From CAZPAH01 sp964584495 (GTDB taxonomy: Bacteria > Krumholzibacteriota > Krumholzibacteriia > Krumholzibacteriales > Krumholzibacteriaceae): a DNA stretch of 21,173 nucleotides. Where the stretch lies: positions 1 through 21,173 of the forward strand of contig CAZPAH010000042.1 in assembly GCA_964584495.1 (NCBI GenBank). Reading direction: 5' to 3'. The notes below the pieces were generated by a model, which was not told the DNA's origin, did no database searches, and saw only the letters and a list, made by a program, of their open reading frames with translations. Below, one piece after another: positions 1 to 7,658 of this stretch; position 1 is the first letter of the stretch; each line of letters begins with the position of its first letter. The translations under genes and the position numbers were made by a program.

Positions 1-1
1 C

Positions 2-943
2 TGTGCCTATTTATTATGCGATCGTTCTCTTGTGGTGGTAGATATAAGCCCTCACGTACTACCGGCACCGACTGGATCGATCGACACGCCAGGGTCCGCA
101 AGGTGTACGGCCCTCTCGGGAGAATATGCCTATGTGGCCGATTATGGTGCGGGTATTCAGATAGTCGATATCAGCACCCCCGATTCTCCCGTGTTAGTGG
201 GTTCCGTAGAGACTCCCGACTCCGCCTGCGGCGTGGCGGTCCAGGGAGACTATGCCTACGTGGCGGGCGGCTGCTACGGTCTTCAGGTTATTGATATCAG
301 TGATCCTCACTCGGCTTCGATAGTGGGATCCGTCGACTCGCCCGGCTCCGCCTTGAGCGTGGCGGTCTCGGGAGATTATGCGTATCTGGCCGATTACCAC
401 TCAGGTCTTCAGGTGATAGATGTAGGCATTCCAGGCTCGCCCGTGATAGTGGGCTCGGTCGACACGCCGGGCTCGGCATGGAGCGTGGATGTATCAGGAG
501 ACTATGCCTATGTCGCGGATGATGAAAACGGCTTTCAGGTGATAGATATAAGTGTGCCCTACTCACCCGTGATAGTGAGATCGTTATTCACGCAAGGCTC
601 AGCCAGGGATGTAGCAATCTCGGGTAACTATGCATATATCGCAGATTTGGGGGCGGGGTTCTATATAATAGATATTAGAATTCCCATACTGCCTGTTATC
701 GTTGGATCTTTGTATATCAGGTACAGTTCCAGAGGTGTAGCGGTAGATGGAGATTATGCATATTTAACCGCCGGGTATTATGGCATCCAGCTGGTCGACA
801 TCAGCGATCCCCGATCGCCGTCGATAGTGACCACCATTGATACGCCGGGTTTTGCAAGGTCCGCGACCGTGTCGGGGGACTATGTCTACGTGGCCGATGA
901 AAGTTTCGGTCTCCAGGTGATCGGCAGGCAGTGTCGGCGCTGA
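2..943 (+). CDS. LVIVD-repeat protein, 5' partial
   Basis: This is the C-terminal part of a repeat protein. The frame is open to the left edge of the window, and residues before the first in-frame GTG (position 32) already match the repeat (AYLLCDRSLVVVDIS), so the true start lies upstream. Seven in-frame repeats of 42 residues begin at 74, 200, 326, 452, 578, 704 and 830. Each follows the pattern GS(V/I)-x-TPGSA, GDYAYVAD and LQVIDIS-(D/V)P. This is the LVIVD repeat, which is thought to build beta-propeller-like extracellular or surface proteins. The last unit stops early: LQVIDIS becomes LQVIGRQCRR and then stop, so no C-terminal sorting domain is present. That end could be natural or a frameshift. 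The partner or ligand is unknown. The repeat assignment is firm; the function is not. Confidence 0.85.
   Translation, partial: CAYLLCDRSLVVVDISPHVLPAPTGSIDTPGSARCTALSGEYAYVADYGAGIQIVDISTPDSPVLVGSVETPDSACGVAVQGDYAYVAGGCYGLQVIDISDPHSASIVGSVDSPGSALSVAVSGDYAYLADYHSGLQVIDVGIPGSPVIVGSVDTPGSAWSVDVSGDYAYVADDENGFQVIDISVPYSPVIVRSLFTQGSARDVAISGNYAYIADLGAGFYIIDIRIPILPVIVGSLYIRYSSRGVAVDGDYAYLTAGYYGIQLVDISDPRSPSIVTTIDTPGFARSATVSGDYVYVADESFGLQVIGRQCRR
74..943 (+). repeat. Seven tandem 126-bp coding repeats (last one incomplete)
   Basis: Units start every 126 bp exactly (74, 200, 326, 452, 578, 704, 830) with no indels. The best-conserved DNA core encodes GDYAYVA, for example ggagactatgcctay. Units 2 to 4 are the most alike and units 5 and 6 are more diverged and AT-richer. 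These are protein-level LVIVD repeats, not an intergenic array. Confidence 0.85.
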
Positions 944-1094
944 TTCACGAACTTCTATTGGTTAACATAATGTAGGAACACGACAAACGCGTTTTTCTAA
1001 CTTGCTTATATTATGTGCGTTATGGGTTTACTGCAAGATTATCGACCGCCACCGGTGGCGGTCGGAAAGTTGCCACTTATTGCGTCTATGCGCC
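944..1094. other. Non-coding flank between LVIVD gene and assembly gap
   Basis: About 150 bp with no credible coding frame. It is AT-rich at 960-1030 and contains the palindrome at 1043-1064. No clear promoter was found. Confidence 0.5.
1043..1064. repeat. Perfect 22-bp palindrome
   Basis: The arms cgaccgccacc and ggtggcggtcg are exact reverse complements with no spacer. The site lies 100 bp after the LVIVD gene stop and 30 bp before the assembly gap. As RNA it would fold into a strong GC stem with a 4-nt loop. No T-run follows on either strand, so an intrinsic terminator is not clearly supported. A binding site, a REP-like element or a rho-independent-like end of the LVIVD transcript are all possible. 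Confidence 0.6.
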
Positions 1095-1194
1095 NNNNNN
1101 NNNNNNNNNNNNNNNNNNNNNNNNNNNNNNNNNNNNNNNNNNNNNNNNNNNNNNNNNNNNNNNNNNNNNNNNNNNNNNNNNNNNNNNNNNNNNN
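1095..1194. other. Assembly gap (100 N)
   Basis: Exactly 100 N characters, the usual placeholder for a scaffold gap of unknown size. The real distance and the content between the two flanks are unknown, so frames that appear to cross it are meaningless. Confidence 0.98.
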
Positions 1195-1329
1195 CTCGAA
1201 GTAGTAGGGGGTCACCTTCTTCGGCTGGAACTTATCCCTCAACCTCTCGACGGCGGGGTCGTTGTATCTGTGCTTCCCCTCGGGAAGCTTCGGTCCGGTG
1301 AATGCGATTCGCATATTCTTCCTGTTCAT
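1195..1329 (-). CDS. Unrecognised protein, N-terminal 45 residues, cut by the gap
   Basis: A minus-strand frame opens at ATG 1329 and runs into the assembly gap, leaving 45 residues. The start reads MNRKNMRIAFTGPKLPEG and continues with a charged stretch and QPKKVTPYYFE. A second ATG at 1314 (MRIAFTG) is preceded by acaggaag and may be the real start, because no good ribosome-binding site lies next to 1329. The composition (balanced Lys, Glu and Arg, with a hydrophobic beta-like IAFTG near the N-terminus) looks like a real cytoplasmic protein. It is transcribed divergently from the RarD gene. I do not recognise the family with confidence and assign no function. The rest of the gene lies in or beyond the gap. 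Confidence 0.55.
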
Positions 1330-1350
1330 GCGGCGCGGTAAAGTTATAAT

Positions 1351-1366
1351 ATCGCCTCCTGGCGAT
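1351..1366. other. Short inverted repeat in the divergent intergenic region
   Basis: atcgcc-tcct-ggcgat forms a 6-bp stem with a 4-nt loop. Read on the minus strand, the loop and right arm spell AGGAGG, but this is 25 nt from the ATG at 1329, too far to be its normal ribosome-binding site. It may be a weak regulatory hairpin in the leader of the gap-truncated gene. Confidence 0.3.
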
Positions 1367-1431
1367 CGTCCGGGTAATATATAAAACCGTACCGTGGATC
1401 AAAGAGGAATTTGCGTTTCGGGAGTCGAAAA

Positions 1432-2334
1432 ATGGATAAAGCGGGGGCCGGTGAAAGATCCGAGGCGAGGGTGGGGATGGCCTATGCGCTGGCCGCCTTT
1501 CTCTGGTGGGGCTGCGCCGTCTTCTATTTCAAGGCGATCGGCTACGTTCCCTCCCCTGAGGTTCTCGCCCACAGGATCATCTGGTCGGTCCTCTTCCTGG
1601 CGCTCCTTATGAGCGTTCGGGGACGGCTCGGTGAGGTCCGGTCGATCCTGAAGAATAAACGCACGATCCTGTTTCTTTCGATGACAACGGTGCTGCTGGC
1701 CACGAACTGGTACATCTTCATCTGGGCGATAGCCAACGGTCGGGTCCTCCAGACGAGCCTAGGGTATTTCATAAATCCCCTCGTGAACGTGCTGCTCGGA
1801 TTCGTTTTTCTGCGCGAGAGGTTGAACCATACGCAGGCGGCGATCGTCGCGCTGGCAACTCTCGCCGTCCTCATCCTGGCCGTGAATGCCGCCCGTCCGC
1901 CGTATATAGCCCTGGCCCTCGCCTTCTCGTTCGGCCTGTACGGGCTTCTTAGAAAGAAGTGCGGCGTCGCGGGGGTGCCGGGGCTGGCTGTCGAGACCCT
2001 TCTTCTCCTTCCCGCAGCGGCGGCGTACCTCTTCTACCTGGGCGGCGCGGGAAGGCTGATATTCACCCGCCTCGACCGCGTCACCGATATCCTCCTCCTC
2101 TCGGCCGGCCCCGTGACCTCCATCCCCCTCATCTGGTTCGTCAACGGTGTGCGGCGCCTCAGGTACTCGACGGTGGGGTTCATACAGTACCTGATGCCCA
2201 CGATGACATTCCTCATAGCGGTCTTCATCTTCAGGGAGCCGTTCGGCAGGGTGCAGCTCGCCGGATTTATCTTAGTGTGGATAGCCCTGGCGATCTTCGT
2301 AGCCGATGCCGCCGTAAAGAAGCCGAAAAGGTAG
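1432..2334 (+). CDS. rarD: RarD-type EamA/DMT superfamily transporter
   Basis: An inner-membrane protein of 300 residues with about ten hydrophobic segments in two EamA halves. Family marks include the opening segment FLWWGCAVFYFKAIGYVPS followed by EVLAHRIIWS, then ATNWYIFIWAI, GRVLQTSLGYFINPLVNVL and FLRERLN in the first half. The second half has LIWFVNGVRRLRYSTVGFIQY and the final FIFREPF. These fit RarD (once called chloramphenicol-sensitive protein), whose physiological substrate is not settled; members are thought to export or import small metabolites. I chose ATG 1432 because GGAG lies 7 nt before it; an in-frame TTG at 1411 has a poorly spaced site. The length is normal for RarD. The ABC-F gene follows 66 bp later on the same strand. 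Confidence 0.9.
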   Translation: MDKAGAGERSEARVGMAYALAAFLWWGCAVFYFKAIGYVPSPEVLAHRIIWSVLFLALLMSVRGRLGEVRSILKNKRTILFLSMTTVLLATNWYIFIWAIANGRVLQTSLGYFINPLVNVLLGFVFLRERLNHTQAAIVALATLAVLILAVNAARPPYIALALAFSFGLYGLLRKKCGVAGVPGLAVETLLLLPAAAAYLFYLGGAGRLIFTRLDRVTDILLLSAGPVTSIPLIWFVNGVRRLRYSTVGFIQYLMPTMTFLIAVFIFREPFGRVQLAGFILVWIALAIFVADAAVKKPKR

Positions 2335-2400
2335 AATTCCCCGCGGCCGCGCTGTATATTGTTTCCTGTTGTATTCATTAAAGACGGGCATAGGACGGAC

Positions 2401-4287
2401 ATGATAATCGTCGATAGAATATCGAAAGGGTACGGAAGCCAGGAGCTCTTCGTCGAAACGGGTTTCCGCCTCAACGCGAGGGAGAGGCTGGGGCTCGTCG
2501 GCAGGAACGGGCACGGCAAGACCACTCTGCTGAGAATGATTGTCGGCGAGGAGGAGCCCGATTCGGGAACGATAACAGTGCCGAAGGGGTACAGGATCGG
2601 CTACGTGCACCAGGAGCCCGATTTTACCGAGACGAGCGTCCTGGCGGAAGGCTGCCGCGGCCTGCCCCGGCACGAGAGGGAACAGAGCTGGAAGGTCGAA
2701 AAGGTCCTGGCCGGGCTAGGATTCGAGGAGCAGGACCTGGCAAAGCACCCCTCGGCCCTCTCGGGGGGGTTCCAGGTCAGGCTCAACCTGGCCAAGATCC
2801 TCGTAAAGAACATCGATCTTCTCCTTCTCGACGAGCCGAACAACTACCTCGACATCACCTCGATCCGATGGCTCACGAGGTTCCTCAGGGATTGGAGGGG
2901 CGAGGTGATCCTGGTGACGCACGACAGGAGCTTCATGGACAATGTCGTGACCCATACGATGGGGATCTACCGGAAGACCCTTCGAAAGATAAGGGGGGAT
3001 ACGGGCAAGCTCTACTCCCAGCTCGCCTCGGAGGAGGAGCTCTACGAGAAGACGAGGATCAACGACGAGAAGAAGAGGAAGAAGGCGGAGGAGTTCATAA
3101 GGCGGTTCAGGGCTAAGGCGAGGCTCGCCGGGATGGTGCAGTCGAGGATAAAGACCCTCGAGAAGCAGGGAAGAACCGAAAGGCTCGAGAAGGTGAAGGA
3201 CCTCGATTTTTCCTTCTCGTCGAGACCGTTCAACGGAAAAGCGGTCATGAGCGTCAGCGAGTTATCGTTCGGCTACGAGGAGGGAAAGGAGCTCTTCTCG
3301 GACCTTTCGTTCTCGATCGGCCCGTTCGACAGGATTTGCGTCGTGGGAAAGAACGGCAAGGGGAAGACCACCCTTCTCAAGACCCTCGCGGGAAAGCTCC
3401 GCCCCGCCGCCGGCGAGATATCGATCAATCCGACGGTGAAAACCGCCTATTACGAGCAGGGAAACGTAAGCGATCTCGTCGAGGATAGAACGGTTCTCGA
3501 GGAGGTCGCCCTTTCGGACCCCGATGTCGATCAGCAGAAAGCGAGAAATATCGCCGGAATGATGATGTTCGAGGGGGACGCCGCCCTGAAGAGGATAAAG
3601 GTTCTTTCGGGGGGGGAGAAGAGCCGGGTGATGCTGGCGAAGATCATCGCGACGCCGGTGAACCTCCTGATCCTCGACGAGCCCACCAACCATCTCGACA
3701 TGGAATCGTGCGACGCCCTTCTCGAGGCGATCGCCGATTACGACGGCGCCGTTCTGATCGTTACGCACAACGAGATGCTCCTTCACGGCCTGGCCGAGAA
3801 GCTCGTCGTATTCCACGGCGGAGGCAGCTACTTTTTCGAGGGGAGCTACGGCAGGTTCCTGGAGACGAGGGGATGGGAAGAGGAGGGTCCGGTCGAGCAG
3901 GCGGAGACGGCGACTGCGACGGTAAGGAAATTGGGGAAAGAGGAAAGGAAGGAGCTGAAACGCCTTCGCTCTGAGATCATCGGCGAGAAGGGGAAGGCGC
4001 TGAGGCCGCTGGAGAAAAAGGTGGCCGATCTGGAAAAAAGGATCGTCGACGCAGAATCGGAAATGGAAGATCTGCATACCGCCGTCGAAGAAGCTTCCCG
4101 CGACCGCGACAGCGTCGCGATCGCCCGCCTGTCAAAGAGGATCCACGAGCTCGAGAAGGAGATCGAAACCTCGTTCGCCGCCCTGGAAAGGGCGAGCTCG
4201 GAATTGGATAAGAAAAAGCTCGTCTTTAAAAACAGGCTCGATGAGCTCGACGGCCGCAAGGGCGGAGGCGGCGCCCCCAATCGATAG
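2401..4287 (+). CDS. ABC-F family ATPase (ribosome-associated)
   Basis: A soluble protein of 628 residues with two ABC ATPase domains and no membrane segment, as in ABC-F proteins that bind the ribosomal E site and relieve stalling or confer antibiotic resistance. Domain 1 has Walker A GRNGHGKTT from residue 34, signature LSGGF at 120 and Walker B LLLLDEPNNYLD at 140-151. The inter-domain linker is long, helical and basic (about 215-275), with the typical RFRAKARLAGMVQSRIKTL. Domain 2 has Walker A GKNGKGKTT from 316, LSGGE at 402 and LLILDEPTNHLD from 422. A Lys/Glu-rich coiled coil fills about 500-620, as in the Uup and YheS-like groups. The start is ATG 2401 with AGGA 5 nt upstream; an in-frame extension to 2359 lacks family similarity. 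It sits downstream of the RarD gene and ends before a hairpin terminator. Whether it is a housekeeping or resistance factor cannot be told from sequence. Confidence 0.93.
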   Translation: MIIVDRISKGYGSQELFVETGFRLNARERLGLVGRNGHGKTTLLRMIVGEEEPDSGTITVPKGYRIGYVHQEPDFTETSVLAEGCRGLPRHEREQSWKVEKVLAGLGFEEQDLAKHPSALSGGFQVRLNLAKILVKNIDLLLLDEPNNYLDITSIRWLTRFLRDWRGEVILVTHDRSFMDNVVTHTMGIYRKTLRKIRGDTGKLYSQLASEEELYEKTRINDEKKRKKAEEFIRRFRAKARLAGMVQSRIKTLEKQGRTERLEKVKDLDFSFSSRPFNGKAVMSVSELSFGYEEGKELFSDLSFSIGPFDRICVVGKNGKGKTTLLKTLAGKLRPAAGEISINPTVKTAYYEQGNVSDLVEDRTVLEEVALSDPDVDQQKARNIAGMMMFEGDAALKRIKVLSGGEKSRVMLAKIIATPVNLLILDEPTNHLDMESCDALLEAIADYDGAVLIVTHNEMLLHGLAEKLVVFHGGGSYFFEGSYGRFLETRGWEEEGPVEQAETATATVRKLGKEERKELKRLRSEIIGEKGKALRPLEKKVADLEKRIVDAESEMEDLHTAVEEASRDRDSVAIARLSKRIHELEKEIETSFAALERASSELDKKKLVFKNRLDELDGRKGGGGAPNR

Positions 4288-4362
4288 CGGCGGCGTATCT
4301 TACGTCCGGCCGCCCCAATCGGGACTTGAAAAACCGAAAGCAAACTGTTAATTAAAGAGAAG

Positions 4363-4385
4363 CAACCCCGGCAGGACCGGGGTTG
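4363..4385 (+). terminator. Hairpin terminator after the ABC-F gene
   Basis: caaccccgg-cagga-ccggggttg is a perfect 9-bp GC-rich stem with a 5-nt loop, 75 bp after the ABC-F stop codon. It is followed by tgtttcgtt, a modest U-rich tail. Position and stem strength fit an intrinsic terminator separating this unit from the dipeptidase gene. Confidence 0.65.
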
Positions 4386-4415
4386 TGTTTCGTTCCCGTA
4401 CGGTTTTACCTTAGC

Positions 4416-4450
4416 CCGGCTGACCGGTCGAGCGATTACCGGGTCACCGG
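4416..4450 (+). promoter_or_regulatory. Imperfect stem-loop in the dipeptidase leader
   Basis: The segments ccgg, tgacc and ggt pair with acc, ggtca and ccgg across a 9-nt loop, with two single-base bulges (c at 4420 and one extra g at 4441-4443). It ends 40 nt before the dipeptidase ATG, so it would lie in the 5' untranslated RNA or near the promoter. I see no convincing -35/-10 pair close by. Function unknown; it could be an operator or an RNA structure. Confidence 0.3.
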
Positions 4451-4490
4451 ATGAGATGATCTCATAACCCTTGCCTGGAGGAATCGGATA

Positions 4491-6119
4491 ATGAAGAGAA
4501 CGACAGCCCTGGCAGCCATTATCTTATCGGCGACATTCTTCTACAGCGGCACAGTTTCCGCCTGCACCAATTTCCTGATTACGAAAGGGGCCTCGGCCGA
4601 TGGATCGACGATGATATCCTACGCGGCCGATTCGCATGAGCTCTATGGGGAGCTCTATCATTTCCCCGCAAGGGACCATATTCCCGGCAGCATGGTAGAT
4701 ATATACGAATGGGATACCGGCAAGTACCTGGGACAGATACCGCAGGTGCCCCATACCTATGCCATCGTCGGCCTGATCAACGAGCACCAGGTCGCTATAG
4801 GCGAGACGACGTGGGGAGGACGCGAGGAGCTTCGAGACAGCACGGCCGTCATCGATTACGGTAGCTTGATGTTCCTCGCCCTGGAGAGATCTAAAACGGC
4901 CCGTGAGGCCATCGAAGTGATGGCCGGCCTTGTGGCCGAGCACGGCTACTACAGCTCGGGCGAATCATTCTCGATCTCCGATCCCAACGAAGTCTGGTTC
5001 ATGGACCTGATCGGAAAAACCGCCGAGAACAGCGGCGCCGTCTGGGTTGCCCGCAGGGTGCCCGACGGTTATATCTCGGCCCACGCGAACCAGGCACGCA
5101 TAAGGCAGTTCCCCCTAAAGGACAAGAAGAACTGCCTGTACGCCCCCGATGTCATCGATTTCGCAAGGGAGATGGGCTACTACGAGGGACCGGACGAAGA
5201 TTTCAGCTTCGCCGACGCCTATGCGCCGCCCGACTACGGCGCCCTGCGCTTCTGCGAAGCCCGCGTCTACGCGATGTTCAACCGCGCAGCGCCCTCTTTA
5301 CAGCTCTCGATGGATTACGTTAAGGGCGTTCCGGGGGCCGAGCCGCTGCCTCTGTGGATCAAGCCGGACAGAAAGCTGTCGGTGCACGATGTCATGGAGC
5401 TCATGCGCGATCATTTCGAGGGAACGGATTTCGACATGACAGGCGATATCGGAGCGGGGCCCTACGATTGTCCCTACCGCTGGAGGCCGCTGACCTGGAA
5501 GGTGGATGACGTCGAATATGTCAACGAGAGGGCCACCTCGACTCAGCAGACGGGGTTCTCGTTCGTCACTCAATCGCGTTCGTGGCTGCCCGACCCGATA
5601 GGCGGGATCATATGGTTCGGCGTCGACGATACATACAGCACCGTTTACAATCCGATCTACTGCTCGATAAGAAAGGTCCCGGTCTCCTACGCGGTCGGCA
5701 CGGCCGATTTTTATCACTTCTCATGGGACTCGGCGTTCTGGGTCTTCAACTGGGTCTCTAACTTCGCATATTCCCGGTACTCCGAGATCATCGGGGACAT
5801 CCGGACCGAGCAGCAGAATATCGAAGGCTCGTACCTATCCGATCAACCGGTGATAGACGGGGCCGCCTTGGCCCTCTACAAGGATTCCCCCGGATTGGCG
5901 ATCGACTATCTTACCGACTACTCCTGCCGGGTCGCCGACGAAACGGTCGCCAAGTGGAGAAAGCTCGGCGAGGATCTGCTTGTCAAGTACATGGACGGGA
6001 ATCTCAAGGACGAGCTCGGGAACGTCACCCATCCCGGCTATCCCGAATCGTGGTACAGGAAGATCGTCGAAAAGCACGGCGAGCATTTCCTGAACAGGGA
6101 TCTGGAGAGCGACCAGTGA
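4491..6119 (+). CDS. Secreted C69-family dipeptidase (U34-like, Ntn hydrolase)
   Basis: A protein of 542 residues that should hydrolyse dipeptides. Family C69 enzymes are N-terminal-nucleophile hydrolases in which a processed N-terminal cysteine is the catalytic residue. Residues 1-24 form a signal peptide (MKRTTALAAIILSATFFYSG, then TVSA). The family start CTNFLITKGASADGSTM begins right at Cys25, so signal removal would itself expose the nucleophile. Further family-like segments are HTYAIVGLINEHQVAIGETTWGGR, the Asn/Asp-rich NEVWFMDLIG and the aromatic C-terminal half. A good ribosome-binding site, GGAGG, lies 8 nt before ATG 4491. Export puts it in the periplasm or outside the cell, suggesting peptide scavenging. 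VSAC also resembles a lipobox, so lipidation is a less likely alternative. It converges with the next gene, stop to stop. Confidence 0.92.
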   Translation: MKRTTALAAIILSATFFYSGTVSACTNFLITKGASADGSTMISYAADSHELYGELYHFPARDHIPGSMVDIYEWDTGKYLGQIPQVPHTYAIVGLINEHQVAIGETTWGGREELRDSTAVIDYGSLMFLALERSKTAREAIEVMAGLVAEHGYYSSGESFSISDPNEVWFMDLIGKTAENSGAVWVARRVPDGYISAHANQARIRQFPLKDKKNCLYAPDVIDFAREMGYYEGPDEDFSFADAYAPPDYGALRFCEARVYAMFNRAAPSLQLSMDYVKGVPGAEPLPLWIKPDRKLSVHDVMELMRDHFEGTDFDMTGDIGAGPYDCPYRWRPLTWKVDDVEYVNERATSTQQTGFSFVTQSRSWLPDPIGGIIWFGVDDTYSTVYNPIYCSIRKVPVSYAVGTADFYHFSWDSAFWVFNWVSNFAYSRYSEIIGDIRTEQQNIEGSYLSDQPVIDGAALALYKDSPGLAIDYLTDYSCRVADETVAKWRKLGEDLLVKYMDGNLKDELGNVTHPGYPESWYRKIVEKHGEHFLNRDLESDQ

Positions 6120-7658
6120 TCAGGCGCCCGGCCCGGACCGCACGTCTATATGCTTGATAAGTCCCTTGAACAGGATCCTGTGAAAGGGGAGAAAGGCGTA
6201 CCAGTATATCCTCCCGGGAAGGGAGAAGGTTTGATAATGGGCGGTTACGGTCAGCCGTCTGGTATCCCCCAGGTCGTCGATCACGAACTCGAGCCACGCC
6301 TTGCCGGGCAGCTTCATCTCGGCCCTAAGTAGAAGCCGCCTGTCGCGGCGTATATCCTCGACCCTCCAGAAATCGATCACGTCGTTCACCTCGAGCGTCG
6401 CCGAGCGCCTGCGGCCGCGCCTGCTTCCCACCCCCAGGATCAAGCGGTCGAACTGCCCCCTAAGCCGCCACATCCAGTTGCTTTGGAACCATCCTTCCTT
6501 TCCGCCGACCCGGCATATCGAGGAGAAAAGGGAGGAGGCGCTGTTCGATGTGACCAGCGAGTAGGTGTTCCTGTAGAGGGGAAGCTCCGCTATTTGCGCG
6601 AGCTTTATCGCCAGCTCGTGGGCGGGAGGATAGGCATCGGACCACCTGGTATAGACTCGGTCCCGTTCTTCGCGGGTCATCGCCCTGACGAGGGATTCCC
6701 TGTAGCTTACCGTCTCGAACGGCAGGTAATCCCTTATCCTGGTATCCTGGCAGACGACGTCGTTCTTCAACCCTTCCATGAGGGATCGGGTTATCGGAGC
6801 CGGGACCGGTGTCATGAGACTGGCGAAGTAGGCGAATATCCCGATATTCACGGAAGGCACCTTGATGAATAGTCTTTTTCGGTGAAGAAGGTCCGCGACC
6901 GTTTCCATCATCGCCCTGTACGACATCACATCGTCGCCGCCTATATCGAAGGTCATTCCCGATGTCTCTTCGAGCTCCATCACTCCGACGAGGTACTTGA
7001 TGACATCGCGCACCGAGATTGGCTGGCACAGGTTTTCGGCCCATCCGGGAACGAAGATTACCGGGAGCTTGATCACGAGGTTCTTTATGATTTCGTACGA
7101 GGCGCTCCCCGAGCCTATTATGATGGCGGCTCGGAGAATGGTGACCGGCACCGGGCCCGATTGAAGCTCCCGGGCGACCTCCATGCGGCTCCGCAGGTGA
7201 TCGGAGAGGTTACTCCTGACATCTCCCAGCCCGCCCAGGTAGATTATCCTCCTGATGCCCGATTCGGCGGCCGCCTTCCTGAAGTTTTCCGCTGCCTTCA
7301 CGTCGGCCCGCGCGAACTCGCGGGGGCCTAGGAGCATCGAGTGAATCAGGTAAAAAGCGGTATCGATCCCATCGAGAGCGCCGGATAGGGATTCTTTTCT
7401 GAGGGCGTCGCCGACCACCACCTCGGCGCCCGGCCAGGAAACCTTGCCGTCAGGCAAAATCCCCCGGGTCATAACCCGCACATCGTACCCCCGCGCCAGG
7501 AGCTCGGGAACGAGCCTTCCTCCGATATACCCGAAGGCTCCGGTTACGAGTATCTTCCCGATCGACCTGTCGGGATTCGTGGGAAGATCGTAGCAGAACA
7601 ATCCCTCGCCATCCAGTACGCAGGGAGCGGGGGGGATGTTATTCTCACCTGTAATCAT
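6120..7658 (-). CDS. NAD(P)-binding SDR-family protein with C-terminal DUF2867 domain
   Basis: A protein of 512 residues. The N-terminal half is an atypical extended SDR or NmrA-like Rossmann domain: KILVTGAFGYIGGRLVPELL at about 35-54 carries the dinucleotide-binding TGAxGYIGG, followed by VRVMTRG, VVVGDAL, AFYLIHSM and RIIYLGGLG. The usual SDR catalytic Tyr-x-x-x-Lys is not obvious, as in other atypical members. The C-terminal part (from about 350, WSDAYPP to the end) matches DUF2867, with the WFQSNWMWRLRGQFDRLI region and repeated aromatic beta strands. The two-domain layout and length are standard for this family, whose substrate is unknown; a membrane-lipid or quinone-related role is sometimes suggested. 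A 30-residue extension precedes the Rossmann fold. ATG 7658 has GGTGG about 7 nt upstream. Its stop codon directly abuts that of the dipeptidase gene. Confidence 0.88.
   Translation of the reverse strand: MITGENNIPPAPCVLDGEGLFCYDLPTNPDRSIGKILVTGAFGYIGGRLVPELLARGYDVRVMTRGILPDGKVSWPGAEVVVGDALRKESLSGALDGIDTAFYLIHSMLLGPREFARADVKAAENFRKAAAESGIRRIIYLGGLGDVRSNLSDHLRSRMEVARELQSGPVPVTILRAAIIIGSGSASYEIIKNLVIKLPVIFVPGWAENLCQPISVRDVIKYLVGVMELEETSGMTFDIGGDDVMSYRAMMETVADLLHRKRLFIKVPSVNIGIFAYFASLMTPVPAPITRSLMEGLKNDVVCQDTRIRDYLPFETVSYRESLVRAMTREERDRVYTRWSDAYPPAHELAIKLAQIAELPLYRNTYSLVTSNSASSLFSSICRVGGKEGWFQSNWMWRLRGQFDRLILGVGSRRGRRRSATLEVNDVIDFWRVEDIRRDRRLLLRAEMKLPGKAWLEFVIDDLGDTRRLTVTAHYQTFSLPGRIYWYAFLPFHRILFKGLIKHIDVRSGPGA

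Noticed and set aside
74..943. CRISPR or intergenic tandem array
   Set aside because: The 126-bp period is a multiple of three, in a single open frame, and encodes diverged LVIVD repeats without spacers.
1002..1341. Open frames that appear to span the run of N
   Set aside because: The gap length is a placeholder, so continuity across it has no meaning. Only the 1195-1329 minus-strand fragment was kept, on its own composition.
3262..4077. Minus-strand open frame opposite the ABC-F gene
   Set aside because: It is antisense to the second ATPase domain with its intact Walker motifs; no motif of its own.
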